From positions 372,001 to 436,000 of the forward strand of contig JABUFD010000003.1 of the NCBI GenBank assembly GCA_013314735.1: DNA of 64,000 bases, in the 5' to 3' direction. This document shows positions 26,983-36,104 of the stretch, one piece after another. The notes below the pieces were generated by a model. The model was given only the letters and a program-made list of their open reading frames with translations. It did no database searches and was not told where the DNA came from. Numbering within the stretch: the first letter of the stretch is position 1; each line of letters starts with the position of its first letter. The DNA is from Anaerolineae bacterium (lineage in GTDB: Bacteria > Chloroflexota > Anaerolineae > Anaerolineales > Anaerolineaceae). Made by a program: the position numbers and the translations under genes.

Positions 26983-28176
26983 ATGACCCCAACCGCTTAC
27001 CTCGACCGCCACAACTTCAACAATCCCACCCACCACCGCCCGTTGGATTTCAGCCGCGAGGTCGATCCGACAGCGGTGGGGATGCGCACGGAATTCGTCC
27101 AAAAGCTGGTCGGCGCGTTTGAACACCAGTACAAGCGCAAGTTCCACTCCGCCGCCCAACTGGTGGTGCTGCGGCACGGGCAGGTGGTGGTGGACCGCAC
27201 CATCGGCACGCTCAGTTTTGAAAACAACACCCCGGTCACGCCCCACACCCCGTTCCTGCTGTTCTCGGCCAGCAAAGCGATCACCGCCATGGCTGTCCAT
27301 AAACTGATCGAAGAAGGAAAAGTGGCATGGGATGCGCCGGTGGCATACTACTGGCCGGTCTGGGGCCAACGCGACAAACAGCAGGCCACCATCCGCCATG
27401 TGTTCACCCACCAGAGCGGTATCGCCCAGCCGCACCTGATGCAACAGATTCCGCTGTGGCCGTTCTGGAAACTGGTCACGCTCGATATCGCCCTGACACG
27501 GGCTGAATTTGAACCCGGTACCGCCTGCGGTTACCAGACCGTCAACTTCGGCTTCATCCTCGGCGAAGTCATCCGGCGTGTCACCGGGATGGATGCCGGC
27601 ACATACATTGAGAACACCATTTTTAAGCCACTCGGCCTGGAAGACAGCACCGTGCGCATCAGCCGCGCCGCCCTCAAAACCTCTCCGCGCCTGGCCGCCG
27701 GGGGAAAAACCTTCAAGAACGCGGTGTGGCTCTTCAACCAGCCCATCATCCGCCGCGCGCTGATCCCCGCCGCCACCATGCATGCCTCCGCCCGTGACCT
27801 GGCGGTGTTTTACCAGATGCTGCTCAACGGCGGTGAGTACGCCGGGCAGCGCCTGTTCCAGCCGGAAACCATCGGGGGTGCGATTGCACCTGGCTACAAA
27901 GGACCTGACCGCACAATGCAGACCGAGAGCTTCTGGGCGCATGGTTTTCATCTCGGCGGTGAAAGCAAAGCCACCGCCACCGCCTTCATCGGCGGGGAGG
28001 GCAAAGGCAGTTCCGAGAGCACCTTCGCCCACTACGGCATGGGCACCTGCATGGCCTGGGCAGACTGGCGCGAGCAGGTGGTGGTTGCCTTTACCTGCAA
28101 CAAACTGCTGGAACCGCCCGGCCCCGATGCACGTTGGAACCAGCTCAACAACTGGGTGTGGGACGCGCTTTCGTAA
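26983..28176 (+). CDS. Serine hydrolase, beta-lactamase/esterase family
   Basis: 397-residue member of the class C beta-lactamase-like family (family VIII esterase type). The nucleophile Ser95 and Lys98 lie in the SxxK motif (FSASK). The catalytic Tyr appears to be Tyr184 in GYQTVNFGFILGE, an arrangement like the GYHALTFGWLVGE of EstB/LACTB-like enzymes rather than YxN. VFTHQSGI is typical. There is no signal peptide, so a cytosolic esterase or peptidase is more likely than a beta-lactamase. I chose the ATG at 26983 because GGGAGG precedes it by 6 nt. Close behind secA (28 nt), perhaps by read-through. Confidence 0.82.
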   Translation: MTPTAYLDRHNFNNPTHHRPLDFSREVDPTAVGMRTEFVQKLVGAFEHQYKRKFHSAAQLVVLRHGQVVVDRTIGTLSFENNTPVTPHTPFLLFSASKAITAMAVHKLIEEGKVAWDAPVAYYWPVWGQRDKQQATIRHVFTHQSGIAQPHLMQQIPLWPFWKLVTLDIALTRAEFEPGTACGYQTVNFGFILGEVIRRVTGMDAGTYIENTIFKPLGLEDSTVRISRAALKTSPRLAAGGKTFKNAVWLFNQPIIRRALIPAATMHASARDLAVFYQMLLNGGEYAGQRLFQPETIGGAIAPGYKGPDRTMQTESFWAHGFHLGGESKATATAFIGGEGKGSSESTFAHYGMGTCMAWADWREQVVVAFTCNKLLEPPGPDARWNQLNNWVWDALS

Positions 28177-28192
28177 GTACAACCCGGGGCGA

Positions 28193-29659
28193 TTACGCCT
28201 TACGCAAGTACTTGCGGCCCGTTCGCCGCATCTCCTTCAGGAACGGGCGGTCGCTCAACACCTCGATCCCCACGTACAGCAGTGCCCAGGCAAGCCCTTT
28301 CACCAACCCGGAAAGCCATACGCTTGCCAGTGGGTAAGCCTGGAAGATAAAATGGGTGGCCATTCCCGCTACAGCCACCGCCAGCACCGGCTGTAACAGG
28401 ATGCGCTGCCAGCCCACCGCCAGGTGCGGCCGCAGCAGCAGCGCCATCAGCACCAACCCGGCCAATACGGAAACATTCACTGCCAGCGCCACGCCTTCAA
28501 TCCCCCACGGCAACAGCCCGGCAAAAACAAGCAACCCCAACACCAGCAGTCCCAGCTGCCAGGCACGCGCCTTCACCCCCAGTTCCGGTCGGCCAATGGC
28601 AGAGAACAGGGCAGAAATCACCTGTTTCACCGGCTCAATCATCATGTACAGCACCATAATGCGCAGCACGTTTAACAGCGGCAGCCATTTTTCCCCCAGG
28701 TAGAGGATCACAAACTCGCGTGACATCAGCAGCACTGCCCCGCCGATAAAGAACGACAGGCGCGTCAGGAAACTAGTGACGAATTCAAACGCCTGCGCCA
28801 GGGCTTCTGTTTCATCCTTCAACGCGCTGAAAGTGCTCTGCGCCACGGCTATCACCGGCAGGGAGATGATCTTGAGCGGGTAGCGCGCCACGGTGTGCGC
28901 CTGGGTGTAGTAGCCGGTCGCCAGGTCGCCCAGCCGGGCGGCGGTCCACATGTCATCCACACGGTCCTGGGCAAAGCGCAGAAAATCCTCCACCGCCCGT
29001 TTGGCGCCAAAAGCCAATAAAAACCGGGCAATCGCCCCATCCCACACCGGTCGGAAGGCCAGCACCGGGCGCCAGGCGTAATAGGCAGCAAACGCCAGCA
29101 CCACGCCGGTCAGGTTCACCACCGCCAGCGACCACATCCCCATGCCCATCGTGCCGAACAGGATCGAAAGTACCGTTCCCAGCACAGAGGAAACCAGCAC
29201 CACCAGCGAAGGGCGACGGTAATCAATATGCCGTGCCAGCAGGGTGGAGGCCGGCATGTTCACGCTGTGGATCACCTCCGCCAGGATCACGCTGTAAAAG
29301 GCAATTCTGGCAGCCGGATCGGAAAGGTCAAACAGCAGGTTCGCCGCCACCACCATCACCACCGACCATGCCGCCCCCAACAGCAAATTCAGCAGCAGCA
29401 TCACCGATGCCGCGCGGGTCTCATCTTCGGTTTGCGGCGCGCGGTACAGCAGGGCATGGTGCAGGCCAAAGTACAGCAGCGGCAGCGCCAGGAACACAAA
29501 AGAGGTCGCCTTGCCGAACAAACCGAAGGTTTCCACCGGCAGCAATCGCGCCAGCACATAGGTGCGCACAAATCCGCTCAGGGTCATGACCAGGTTGGCC
29601 GCCATGTTCCATTGGGCGGATTTCACACTGCTGCGCGCAATCCCTTCGATTTCGGTCAT
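28193..29659 (-). CDS. Polysaccharide flippase (Wzx/MATE-like)
   Basis: 488-residue polytopic protein with about 12 transmembrane helices and the MOP-superfamily pattern: an amphipathic N-terminal KSAQWNMAANLVMTLSGFVRTYVLARLL in two halves, then AQDRVDDMWTAARLGDLATGYYTQA and GAVLLMSREFVILYLGEKW. It is predicted to flip lipid-linked repeat units of a surface polysaccharide. I selected the ATG at 29659 (AAGGA 6 nt upstream) over a GTG at 29695. It is divergent from the PP-loop gene with overlapping -10 regions, and next to two GT4 enzymes and a pyruvyl transferase. Confidence 0.85.
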   Translation of the reverse strand: MTEIEGIARSSVKSAQWNMAANLVMTLSGFVRTYVLARLLPVETFGLFGKATSFVFLALPLLYFGLHHALLYRAPQTEDETRAASVMLLLNLLLGAAWSVVMVVAANLLFDLSDPAARIAFYSVILAEVIHSVNMPASTLLARHIDYRRPSLVVLVSSVLGTVLSILFGTMGMGMWSLAVVNLTGVVLAFAAYYAWRPVLAFRPVWDGAIARFLLAFGAKRAVEDFLRFAQDRVDDMWTAARLGDLATGYYTQAHTVARYPLKIISLPVIAVAQSTFSALKDETEALAQAFEFVTSFLTRLSFFIGGAVLLMSREFVILYLGEKWLPLLNVLRIMVLYMMIEPVKQVISALFSAIGRPELGVKARAWQLGLLVLGLLVFAGLLPWGIEGVALAVNVSVLAGLVLMALLLRPHLAVGWQRILLQPVLAVAVAGMATHFIFQAYPLASVWLSGLVKGLAWALLYVGIEVLSDRPFLKEMRRTGRKYLRKA

Positions 29660-29695
29660 CAGCCGTCCTTGTTCTGCGTTTTGCTTGAAAAGCAC

Positions 29696-29701
29696 TATAA
29701 T
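29696..29701 (+). promoter_or_regulatory. -10 box TATAAT between divergent genes
   Basis: TATAAT ends 6 nt before an ATG at 29708, so transcription should begin at or near that ATG. The opposite strand across 29696-29706 offers TATAGT and TAGAAT for the flippase gene, so the two promoters overlap and could exclude one another. No clear -35 on the plus strand. Confidence 0.5.
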
Positions 29702-29707
29702 TCTAGC

Positions 29708-29731
29708 ATGAAAGGTGAATTCCCCGCATGA
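29708..29731 (+). CDS. Possible 7-codon leader peptide overlapping the PP-loop gene start
   Basis: Reads MKGEFPA and then TGA; the TGA shares two bases with the ATG of the next gene (ATGA). Because the -10 box ends 6 nt before the ATG, it would be read from a leaderless transcript and could couple translation. Alternatively AAAGGTGA within it is simply the Shine-Dalgarno of the downstream gene. Too short to be certain. Confidence 0.25.
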   Translation: MKGEFPA

Positions 29732-30954
29732 TCATCAGCCAGCCAGAGATCACCTGTCGTGACGGTGAGGTGCTGGCCGCCAGCCGCGTCACCCTCCAGC
29801 GCGGCACCCACCCGCTGCCGCAGCACCTGTTCTATGCCTACCCCGAAGCGTATGCACGTTGGGTCAGCCGGCGCAGCGATGCTTTTTTACTGTCGCTGGC
29901 ACAGGTGGCAATGCTCCTTGGCGAGGACATCCACGTGGAAGGCGAGGTTTCCCCGCTGCTGCTGTATGGCCTGGAGGAATTCCAGCGGGTATTTCAACAC
30001 TGGTTCCCGCGCACCCACCATCCCATCCGCATCACGGCTGATGCCGCCACACCCGCTCCGCAGCGGGGCGATGCCGTGGTATGCCCGTTTTCCGGCGGGG
30101 TCGATTCTTTTGGCGTGCTTAAAATGCACACTCCGCCCCACTGCACCCATCCCTCTCTGCGCCTGACGCATGCCGTTTTCATGCAGGGGTTTGACATCCC
30201 CTTGTGGGAGCAGCGCGAATTTGCAGACAATTGCGCCGCTTTCCGCCCGCTCCTGGCAGAACAGGGCGTGGAACTGATTCCGGGCCGCACCAATGTGCAT
30301 TCGTTCAGCGTGGGCCTGGCAAAGTGGGTGCATGTCTACGGCGCTCCGCTGCTGGCATGCGGGATGCTGCTACAGGATGGCATCCGCCATTTCCTGGTGG
30401 CGTCATCCCTCTCCATCAATCATTGCCTGATCCCCAACGGGTCGAACGTGTTTACCAACCCCTGGCTCCGGACGGAAGGCTTCGAAGGTACCCTGTGCCT
30501 CACCCCACTCAACCGGGTGGAACGCACCGCTTACATCGCGGATTTCCCGCCCGCCCAGCACGGGCTGCGGGTGTGTGCCAATGTCCGCGGCCATGGGGAG
30601 CATGTCAACTGCGGCCAATGCGAGAAATGCGTGCGTACCGCCGTCCAGTTGGACTTGTTCGACAGTTTGCAGCATTTTGCCACCCTTCCCAGGCCGAAGT
30701 TGGGGGTGATCTTGCGAAAACTGACCCCGCTCCATCCCCAGTACCTGCGCTACATGTTCCGGCCGTTGCTGACGCGAAAAAAATTCCAGCATCTGCCGTT
30801 GATCTTCCTCCTCTGGCTGCGCAGCCTGGCGTGGAAATGGATTCGCAGCATGGTTCCGCAAAGCCTGTATGCGCGGATCAGGAACCGCTTCTACCCTCCC
30901 CAACAAGACCCGTTCCACCGGGATTCACTGCCCGGCAGCGACAGCGGTAGGTAG
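29728..30954 (+). CDS. PP-loop (QueC-like) ATP-pyrophosphatase of a polysaccharide cluster
   Basis: 408-residue protein. Residues 1-110 have no recognised motif. The PP-loop SGGVDS is at 122-127, and four Cys at 283, 295, 298 and 301 (CANVRG then NCGQCEKC) form a site like the zinc centre of 7-cyano-7-deazaguanine synthase QueC. The C-terminal 80 residues are basic and hydrophobic, perhaps membrane-associated. PP-loop enzymes activate a carbonyl or carboxylate with ATP for amidation or thiolation. In polysaccharide clusters they are known to make sugar amides or amidines, so such a role is inferred from its place beside the flippase and GT4 genes. Not a typical QueC: no other queuosine gene is near and both ends are extended. 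Confidence 0.7.
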   Translation: MIISQPEITCRDGEVLAASRVTLQRGTHPLPQHLFYAYPEAYARWVSRRSDAFLLSLAQVAMLLGEDIHVEGEVSPLLLYGLEEFQRVFQHWFPRTHHPIRITADAATPAPQRGDAVVCPFSGGVDSFGVLKMHTPPHCTHPSLRLTHAVFMQGFDIPLWEQREFADNCAAFRPLLAEQGVELIPGRTNVHSFSVGLAKWVHVYGAPLLACGMLLQDGIRHFLVASSLSINHCLIPNGSNVFTNPWLRTEGFEGTLCLTPLNRVERTAYIADFPPAQHGLRVCANVRGHGEHVNCGQCEKCVRTAVQLDLFDSLQHFATLPRPKLGVILRKLTPLHPQYLRYMFRPLLTRKKFQHLPLIFLLWLRSLAWKWIRSMVPQSLYARIRNRFYPPQQDPFHRDSLPGSDSGR

Positions 30955-30977
30955 CAGCTGCCAGGGCCAGGCGCCTG

Positions 30978-32078
30978 TCAGTCTTCGATCAACCGCTGGT
31001 ACTGTGCGGCAATCGCCTCCGCGCCAAATTGCTGGACCCAAACCGGCGGCACCACGGGCGCCTTGCCGTGCAGCACATCCGCCATCGCCTGCGCCAGGGC
31101 CAATGCATCATTCAGCGGTACCAGCATGCCATATCGGCCGTATTCCAACAGGGTTTCCGCCCCACCCCGGAACCGGGTGGTCACCACCGGGCAACCGCAG
31201 GCGATTGCTTCCAGCAATGCGCACGGCATCCCCTCGTAATCGGAGGAAAGTACGAAACAATCGGCATGCCCCATGTAGGCAAACGGGTTGTCCACAAAGC
31301 CGGGCAGGGACACATCTGCCGCGATGCCCAACTGCTGCGCGGCTGCTTCCAGCGCGCCCCGCTCCTCACCCTCTCCCAGGATCACCAGGCGGCAGGGCAA
31401 TTGCTGCCGCAGCAGTTGGAAAGCGGATAACAGCCGCGGGAAGTTCTTCTGCCGCGTCAACCGCCCCGTACTCAGCACCACCGGCAAATCATACCGCACG
31501 AACCAGGGATGATTCGGCAGCCTGGCGCTGCCATCGCGGATGGCGGCCAGGTCAAGCGGGTTGGGAATCACGGTAATCCGGCCGGGCTTGATGCGGGCAT
31601 ATCCTGCGTAATCCTCAGCGATACCATCCGAGAGGGCCACCAGGTGATCTGCGCGCGGAAACCAGCGCCGCAGCAGGTGTTTTTCAAGCTTCTTCTTCCA
31701 GCGCGGGCGGCGTTCCAGGTCAGATACGGTATTGACCAGGGAGATTACCGTTTTCACCGGGATGCGTCCCCATCGCCGTACCATCAGCAGCACCAGGCTG
31801 GACAGGTCGAGGGTCGAAAACACCGCCGCCGGTCGGTTCTGCCGTAGATAACGATACAATGGCAGGAAGGCACGGTATTCATTACCGCACCCCAGTGGCA
31901 CCACCCGCACCCGGTCGGACAACTGCGAAAGGTAGGTCCCGCGGACCTCGATCAGCACCAGGTCGACATTAAACGTTTCTGCTAATCGGTTGGCGAGGAC
32001 CAGGTAGATCCGTTCGGCCCCGCCGCCTTCGAGATTGGGCAGAAAGAAGGCGATCCGCTTGCGGCCTTCCGGGTTCAT
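30978..32078 (-). CDS. Glycosyltransferase family 4
   Basis: 366-residue GT-B retaining glycosyltransferase. The N-terminal acceptor domain begins FFLPNLEGGGAERI with the glycine-rich loop. The C-terminal nucleotide-sugar domain has STGRLTRQKNF, ILGEGEER and the EX7E motif in SSDYEGMPCALLEAIACG with both Glu present. No transmembrane helix; it probably acts at the inner membrane face on a lipid-linked glycan. The ATG overlaps the pyruvyl transferase gene by 4 nt, last gene of a three-gene operon. The sugar donor is unknown; GDP-fucose or UDP-HexNAc are candidates only by context. Confidence 0.88.
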   Translation of the reverse strand: MNPEGRKRIAFFLPNLEGGGAERIYLVLANRLAETFNVDLVLIEVRGTYLSQLSDRVRVVPLGCGNEYRAFLPLYRYLRQNRPAAVFSTLDLSSLVLLMVRRWGRIPVKTVISLVNTVSDLERRPRWKKKLEKHLLRRWFPRADHLVALSDGIAEDYAGYARIKPGRITVIPNPLDLAAIRDGSARLPNHPWFVRYDLPVVLSTGRLTRQKNFPRLLSAFQLLRQQLPCRLVILGEGEERGALEAAAQQLGIAADVSLPGFVDNPFAYMGHADCFVLSSDYEGMPCALLEAIACGCPVVTTRFRGGAETLLEYGRYGMLVPLNDALALAQAMADVLHGKAPVVPPVWVQQFGAEAIAAQYQRLIED

Positions 32079-33271
32079 AGTACCTCCCCGAACGGCCGGA
32101 CCTTCCGATGCCGCACACCGGAAAGCACTTTCCGCAGATGATCGCGGGTCAGGTAACGCAGGCCGGCTAGCCGTTCAGCTGACGGTGCTTCAGTGGCCAG
32201 CAAATGATCAACCACCTCCACCGGTGCGCAGCGTGCGGCGCGGATCAGGTCCGCAGGCCGGCCAACCATGTTGAAATACGCTTCCAGTTTCGCGTCCCAT
32301 GCCGCCCCAACTGCCGGGATTCCATAGGCGTGTGCTGCGAGAATCGGGTGCATGCGGGTGCCGAGGATGCGGCTGAAGGTTTGCAGCTGGCGGCAAAATT
32401 GCGCCGGGTCCACCGCCAGCTCCGCCAGCCGTTCCGCTTCGGGGAATCCCGCTGCATGCAGCAATTGTTGTACGAATGCCCTGTCTTGCGGAACACCGTT
32501 GGTGAACAACTGCCATGGCTGCCCGTGTTGTTCCAACAGGTACAGCAGATCCAGCCACCAGCGCCGATAACCAGCCGCGTCCAGTGATTCTCCCGACGCC
32601 TGCGCCGCCAGGAAGTCATCCGGGTTCATCGGGCACAGGCCGATGGGTTCACGGGCAGGATACCCCTCCGGCGGATAACACAGCGGCGCGGCCAACACCG
32701 GGTCAGGGCATAAGTCTGCCCCAGCCCGCAGTTCCACCGCCAGACGCTCCTGTGAAAACGAATCCCGTACAGACACGCTTTCCGCAGGGCGCACTACGCG
32801 GCCGAACAGGTAGCGTGCTGACGGGCTCCATTGACGGCCAACACCGCAGGCCACCAGCGCATACGGCAGCTGCCGGTGCCGCGCCAGCCCGGTAAGGTTA
32901 ACCAGCTTGACTGGAAAGCCCAGGCGGTTGTCCATCAGCAATTGGCCCCCGCCGATCAGGAGCAGGTCGGCGCGCGAGAGCCATGCTGTGCGCTGGCGCG
33001 CATGGCACAGGTCCCGCAGCCAGTTCAGCAGAGCATTGACAGGCGCATACCAACCGCCCAGGCGATGCTCCCCAAAACGGGCTAACCGTTTGCTGAGCGG
33101 TACCTGCCCGGCAGGCAGAATGACCTCCCCCGGCTGCTGGTAAGAAAGGTCAAGTGGAATCACCTCAACCTGCGGTTCCAGTTCCAACACCAGGTGCCGC
33201 AGGCAGTCAAAGATCAAGCGATCGCCCAGGTTGGCGCTGTGCATTTCAGCCGCGATCACGATCACGGTCAT
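32075..33271 (-). CDS. Polysaccharide pyruvyl transferase family protein
   Basis: 398-residue protein with the GT-B-like fold of the PS_pyruv_trans family: the N-terminal EMHSANLGDRLI glycine/asparagine loop, LLIGGGQLL in the first half, SVRDSFSQERL, and GTRMHPILAAHAYGIPAVG in the second half, where the His and Arg of the RMH motif lie in the active site. These enzymes add ketal-linked pyruvate to a polysaccharide using phosphoenolpyruvate. Overlaps of 4 nt with both neighbours show a tight operon with two GT4 enzymes, so a pyruvylated, acidic surface glycan is likely. Confidence 0.87.
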   Translation of the reverse strand: MTVIVIAAEMHSANLGDRLIFDCLRHLVLELEPQVEVIPLDLSYQQPGEVILPAGQVPLSKRLARFGEHRLGGWYAPVNALLNWLRDLCHARQRTAWLSRADLLLIGGGQLLMDNRLGFPVKLVNLTGLARHRQLPYALVACGVGRQWSPSARYLFGRVVRPAESVSVRDSFSQERLAVELRAGADLCPDPVLAAPLCYPPEGYPAREPIGLCPMNPDDFLAAQASGESLDAAGYRRWWLDLLYLLEQHGQPWQLFTNGVPQDRAFVQQLLHAAGFPEAERLAELAVDPAQFCRQLQTFSRILGTRMHPILAAHAYGIPAVGAAWDAKLEAYFNMVGRPADLIRAARCAPVEVVDHLLATEAPSAERLAGLRYLTRDHLRKVLSGVRHRKVRPFGEVL

Positions 33272-34359
33272 CGGTCGTTCTCCAATGCAGGCGTCCCATA
33301 CAACACAGCCAGTTGTTGCTGGCAGTGCTCCAGGCTGTACCGGGCAGCGTTGCGCCGCCCCGCCTCCCGCAAAGCAGCACCCTGCGCCGGGTTTTCACGC
33401 AGTTCGCGTAAGGCCTGCGCCATGCCAACCCGGTCGCCAACCGGTATCAGCAGGGCGGAACCTGGCTGGAACACTTCATTGGTAACCGGCGAGGCATAGG
33501 CCGCTACCGGCACACCACACGCCTGCGCTTCCATTGGCGCCAACCCAAAGGCTTCCACGTACGAAGGAAAGATCAACGCATCCAATGCGCGGTAAAAGGC
33601 CGGCATATCACGCTGATGCCCCAGCAAAGCAATCTTCTCCGCCAGTCCGCGGGCATTGACTGCCTTGCGGAAAGCGCCCAGATCGCGCCCGACACCCGCC
33701 ACCAGGAAACCCACCGGTTCCCCGCGCAGTTCCTCCGCCACTGCAACCACATCCAGCCAGCCTTTGCTGTCCGTCATCCGCAATGCAGCCCCGATGATGA
33801 AGGTACCGGTTTGCCATCCCGCAGGAACCAGGGCAGCACTGTCCCCGCGTTCCCCGGGGGTGAAGGCAGGATCAACAAAGTTGGGAATGTACGCCACGTC
33901 CCGCGGTGGGATCCCGTGCGCGATCACCTCGGATTGGATCGTGACAGATACCGCTACGATCGTTCCACAGGCGCACGCCAACCGCAGCAGCAGCGGGTAC
34001 GTCAACGCGCTCATCCGGGCGGCGTTGTGCTCATGAAAGTAAAACCGCACCCCGGGCAGTAACGGCCGCAGGAGGATCCCCAGCATCCATGCTGCCGTCA
34101 GGTGACAATGCACATGGCGGATGCCTGCCCGGCGGATACGCCCGGCCAGGGTGACAAAGGAGAGCAGGTACGACAGGCGGGTCGCATTGAACGGCAGGAT
34201 CGAGCGCTGCGCAGGAAAATCCAGCCGGGAAAGTCCCTGCTTATAGCGGCGCAGTGCCAGGAACCACGCGCCGGGTGTATGCCGCACCAGCCCGTGCACA
34301 ATCCGCTGTGCGCCGCCCAGGCCGATGTGATCGATGATATGCAATACCGGTTCTGTCAT
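33268..34359 (-). CDS. Glycosyltransferase family 4
   Basis: 363-residue GT-B glycosyltransferase, first gene of the three-gene operon. IIDHIGLGGAQRIV opens the acceptor domain; the donor domain shows GAALRMTDSKGW, VAGVGRDL and PSYVEAFGLAPMEAQACGVPV with the EX7E pair present. I used the ATG at 34359, which places the GLGGAQ motif at the usual N-terminal position; AGGAG is only 2 nt from it, so initiation may be modest. It differs from the downstream GT4 enzyme by about the amount expected of separate linkage specificities. Acceptor and donor are unknown. Confidence 0.87.
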   Translation of the reverse strand: MTEPVLHIIDHIGLGGAQRIVHGLVRHTPGAWFLALRRYKQGLSRLDFPAQRSILPFNATRLSYLLSFVTLAGRIRRAGIRHVHCHLTAAWMLGILLRPLLPGVRFYFHEHNAARMSALTYPLLLRLACACGTIVAVSVTIQSEVIAHGIPPRDVAYIPNFVDPAFTPGERGDSAALVPAGWQTGTFIIGAALRMTDSKGWLDVVAVAEELRGEPVGFLVAGVGRDLGAFRKAVNARGLAEKIALLGHQRDMPAFYRALDALIFPSYVEAFGLAPMEAQACGVPVAAYASPVTNEVFQPGSALLIPVGDRVGMAQALRELRENPAQGAALREAGRRNAARYSLEHCQQQLAVLYGTPALENDR

Positions 34360-34551
34360 GGCTCCTTTTGGGACTGGCCGCAGGCCGGTGCGCCAGCATT
34401 CCATCCCGTTACCGGGTATTATACAGCATCGAACCAGTTTTCAAGCAGCCCGGACCGCTGACAGCCACCATCACCGCCAAGTCCGGCACCGCCGTGTCAA
34501 TGTTATCCACAGGTTGCCAACCCCTGTAAGAATCCACCCGCAACGAGGCAG

Positions 34552-34585
34552 CAAAAGGCCTGGGACTTGATGAAGTCCCAGGCCT
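34552..34585 (-). terminator. Rho-independent terminator of the GH4 gene
   Basis: A 13 bp perfect stem (34556-34568 / 34573-34585) with a 4-base loop, followed on the minus strand by TTTTGC. It starts 24 nt after the GH4 stop codon. Confidence 0.85.
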
Positions 34586-34608
34586 GTACAATCGTTTCGC
34601 AGCCGGAT

Positions 34609-35940
34609 TTACCCGATCTTCAGTGATTTGAACTGCGGCAGGTAATCCTTGTTCTGGTCGAGCATCTTCTGGGTCATGTCCTGGATTTCTGCCAGCGAAA
34701 GCACCGCCGCGGTGAGCGGGTCAGAGGCGATCGCCTGGTACACCAGGCGCGGGTTGCCGGTCAGTGCGGCTTCCACCGCCATCTCTTCCACCATTGCGTT
34801 GGTGTAATCCAGCGGCAGCACCTGCGGCGGCAGCGCACCCACATGCACCGGGTGCAGGCCTTCGGCATCGACGAATACCGGCACTTCCACCGTGCAGTTG
34901 TCGGGTAAATTGGTGATCAAGCCGGTGTTAGGCACATTGCCGTTGAAGCGGAAGATTTCTCCGCCCTTGAGGGCGTTCATAATGTAAGCGGCGTACTCAT
35001 GCCCGCGCTCCAGGCTGATCGGTGTTTCCTTCGCAAACCACTCCTTGGCTTCGTCCTTCCAGTCATGGTCACGCTTGCGGTACTCATCGAGGATGTAGGC
35101 GTAATGCCCCGGGTTCCAGTTGGTGCCGTGGGTGCAGTATTTTTCGATCAGGTCAGGGCGCTTGCGGAACCACCAGTTGTATTCCGAGTTGTGCCCACTG
35201 GATTCGGTCACGTAGTAATCGAGGTGCAGGAACATCTCGTTGCGCACCTGTTCTGCATTGTAGATTTCCGGCCGTTCGGTGATCGCCTTGCGGATCAATG
35301 GGTAGGCATCTTCGCCGTTCCATTTGTATTCGAGGTACCACGCCAGGTGGTTGATCCCGGCGCAGGTGTAGGTGATCTCGCTCATCGGCGCGCCGATCCA
35401 GTTCGCCAGCATTTCCGCCGTGCCCTGCACCGAGTGGCACAGGCCGGTCAGTTGGATCTTGGTTTCGCGCGACATGGCGCGGCACAGCATCGCCATCGGG
35501 TTGGTGTAGTTCAACAGGGTTGCTTTGGGGCAGTACTTTTCCATGTCTTTGGCAATGTCCACCATCACCGGAATGGTGCGCAAGGCGCGGAACACGCCGG
35601 AAGGCCCGCGGGTATCACCCACGTTGGTATCCACACCAAATTCCTTGGGGATCAGGATGTCGTACTGCCATACATCCACGCCGCCTGCCAGGATGGTGCA
35701 GATCACCACATCCGCGCCTTCCAGCGCTTTGGCACGGTCCATGGTTACTTCCACTTTGGCGGGGTAGTGCCCCAACTCGATGATCTTCTCGACCGATTTC
35801 TGGGCGAACTCCAGGCGTTCCGGGTTGATGTCCATCAGGCACAGAGTGGCATCGGTCAACAGCGGGAAGGTCAGCAGGTCGCGCACCAGCCCGCGCGTGA
35901 AGCCGTAGCTGCCGGCTCCAATAAAGGTGATTTTGGTCAT
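34609..35940 (-). CDS. Glycoside hydrolase family 4 (alpha-galactosidase/alpha-glucosidase type)
   Basis: 443-residue NAD- and divalent metal-dependent glycosidase using a redox-elimination mechanism. The NAD-binding loop is [10 protein letters not shown] (8-17), metal ligands are Cys168 (GLCHS) and His198 (GINHLAW), and NYTNPMAM is conserved. The CHS signature fits alpha-galactosidases of the MelA type and some alpha-glucosidases; the substrate may be galactosides, glucosides or glucuronides. Cytosolic, no signal peptide. GGAGG is 8 nt from the ATG, and a TATAAT lies on the minus strand at 36014-36009. Probably monocistronic, with a strong terminator after it. Confidence 0.92.
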   Translation of the reverse strand: MTKITFIGAGSYGFTRGLVRDLLTFPLLTDATLCLMDINPERLEFAQKSVEKIIELGHYPAKVEVTMDRAKALEGADVVICTILAGGVDVWQYDILIPKEFGVDTNVGDTRGPSGVFRALRTIPVMVDIAKDMEKYCPKATLLNYTNPMAMLCRAMSRETKIQLTGLCHSVQGTAEMLANWIGAPMSEITYTCAGINHLAWYLEYKWNGEDAYPLIRKAITERPEIYNAEQVRNEMFLHLDYYVTESSGHNSEYNWWFRKRPDLIEKYCTHGTNWNPGHYAYILDEYRKRDHDWKDEAKEWFAKETPISLERGHEYAAYIMNALKGGEIFRFNGNVPNTGLITNLPDNCTVEVPVFVDAEGLHPVHVGALPPQVLPLDYTNAMVEEMAVEAALTGNPRLVYQAIASDPLTAAVLSLAEIQDMTQKMLDQNKDYLPQFKSLKIG

Positions 35941-36008
35941 TGGTCAAACCTCCAGATTTTCATTGTTGATGACTCACAAACAAGATGGGGCGAACCCCAA
36001 TTGCTTTC

Positions 36009-36014
36009 ATTATA
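36009..36014 (-). promoter_or_regulatory. -10 box of the GH4 gene
   Basis: TATAAT on the minus strand, 69 nt before the GH4 ATG. A weak CTGCAT lies at -35 spacing. The remaining ~160 nt between the GH4 start and the neighbouring methyltransferase stop hold nothing else I recognise. Confidence 0.4.
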
Positions 36015-36104
36015 GACTGCCGCCGGGTGGAATGCAGAAAAACAGCGGAACCTTTTTTCACTTTTTCAGATGATAAAGGTCACCATTCGATTTCCTGTCC
36101 TGTA

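Noticed and set aside
26983-28176. Annotation of the serine hydrolase as an antibiotic-resistance beta-lactamase
   Set aside because: There is no signal peptide, and the Tyr motif resembles family VIII esterases, so resistance is not supported.
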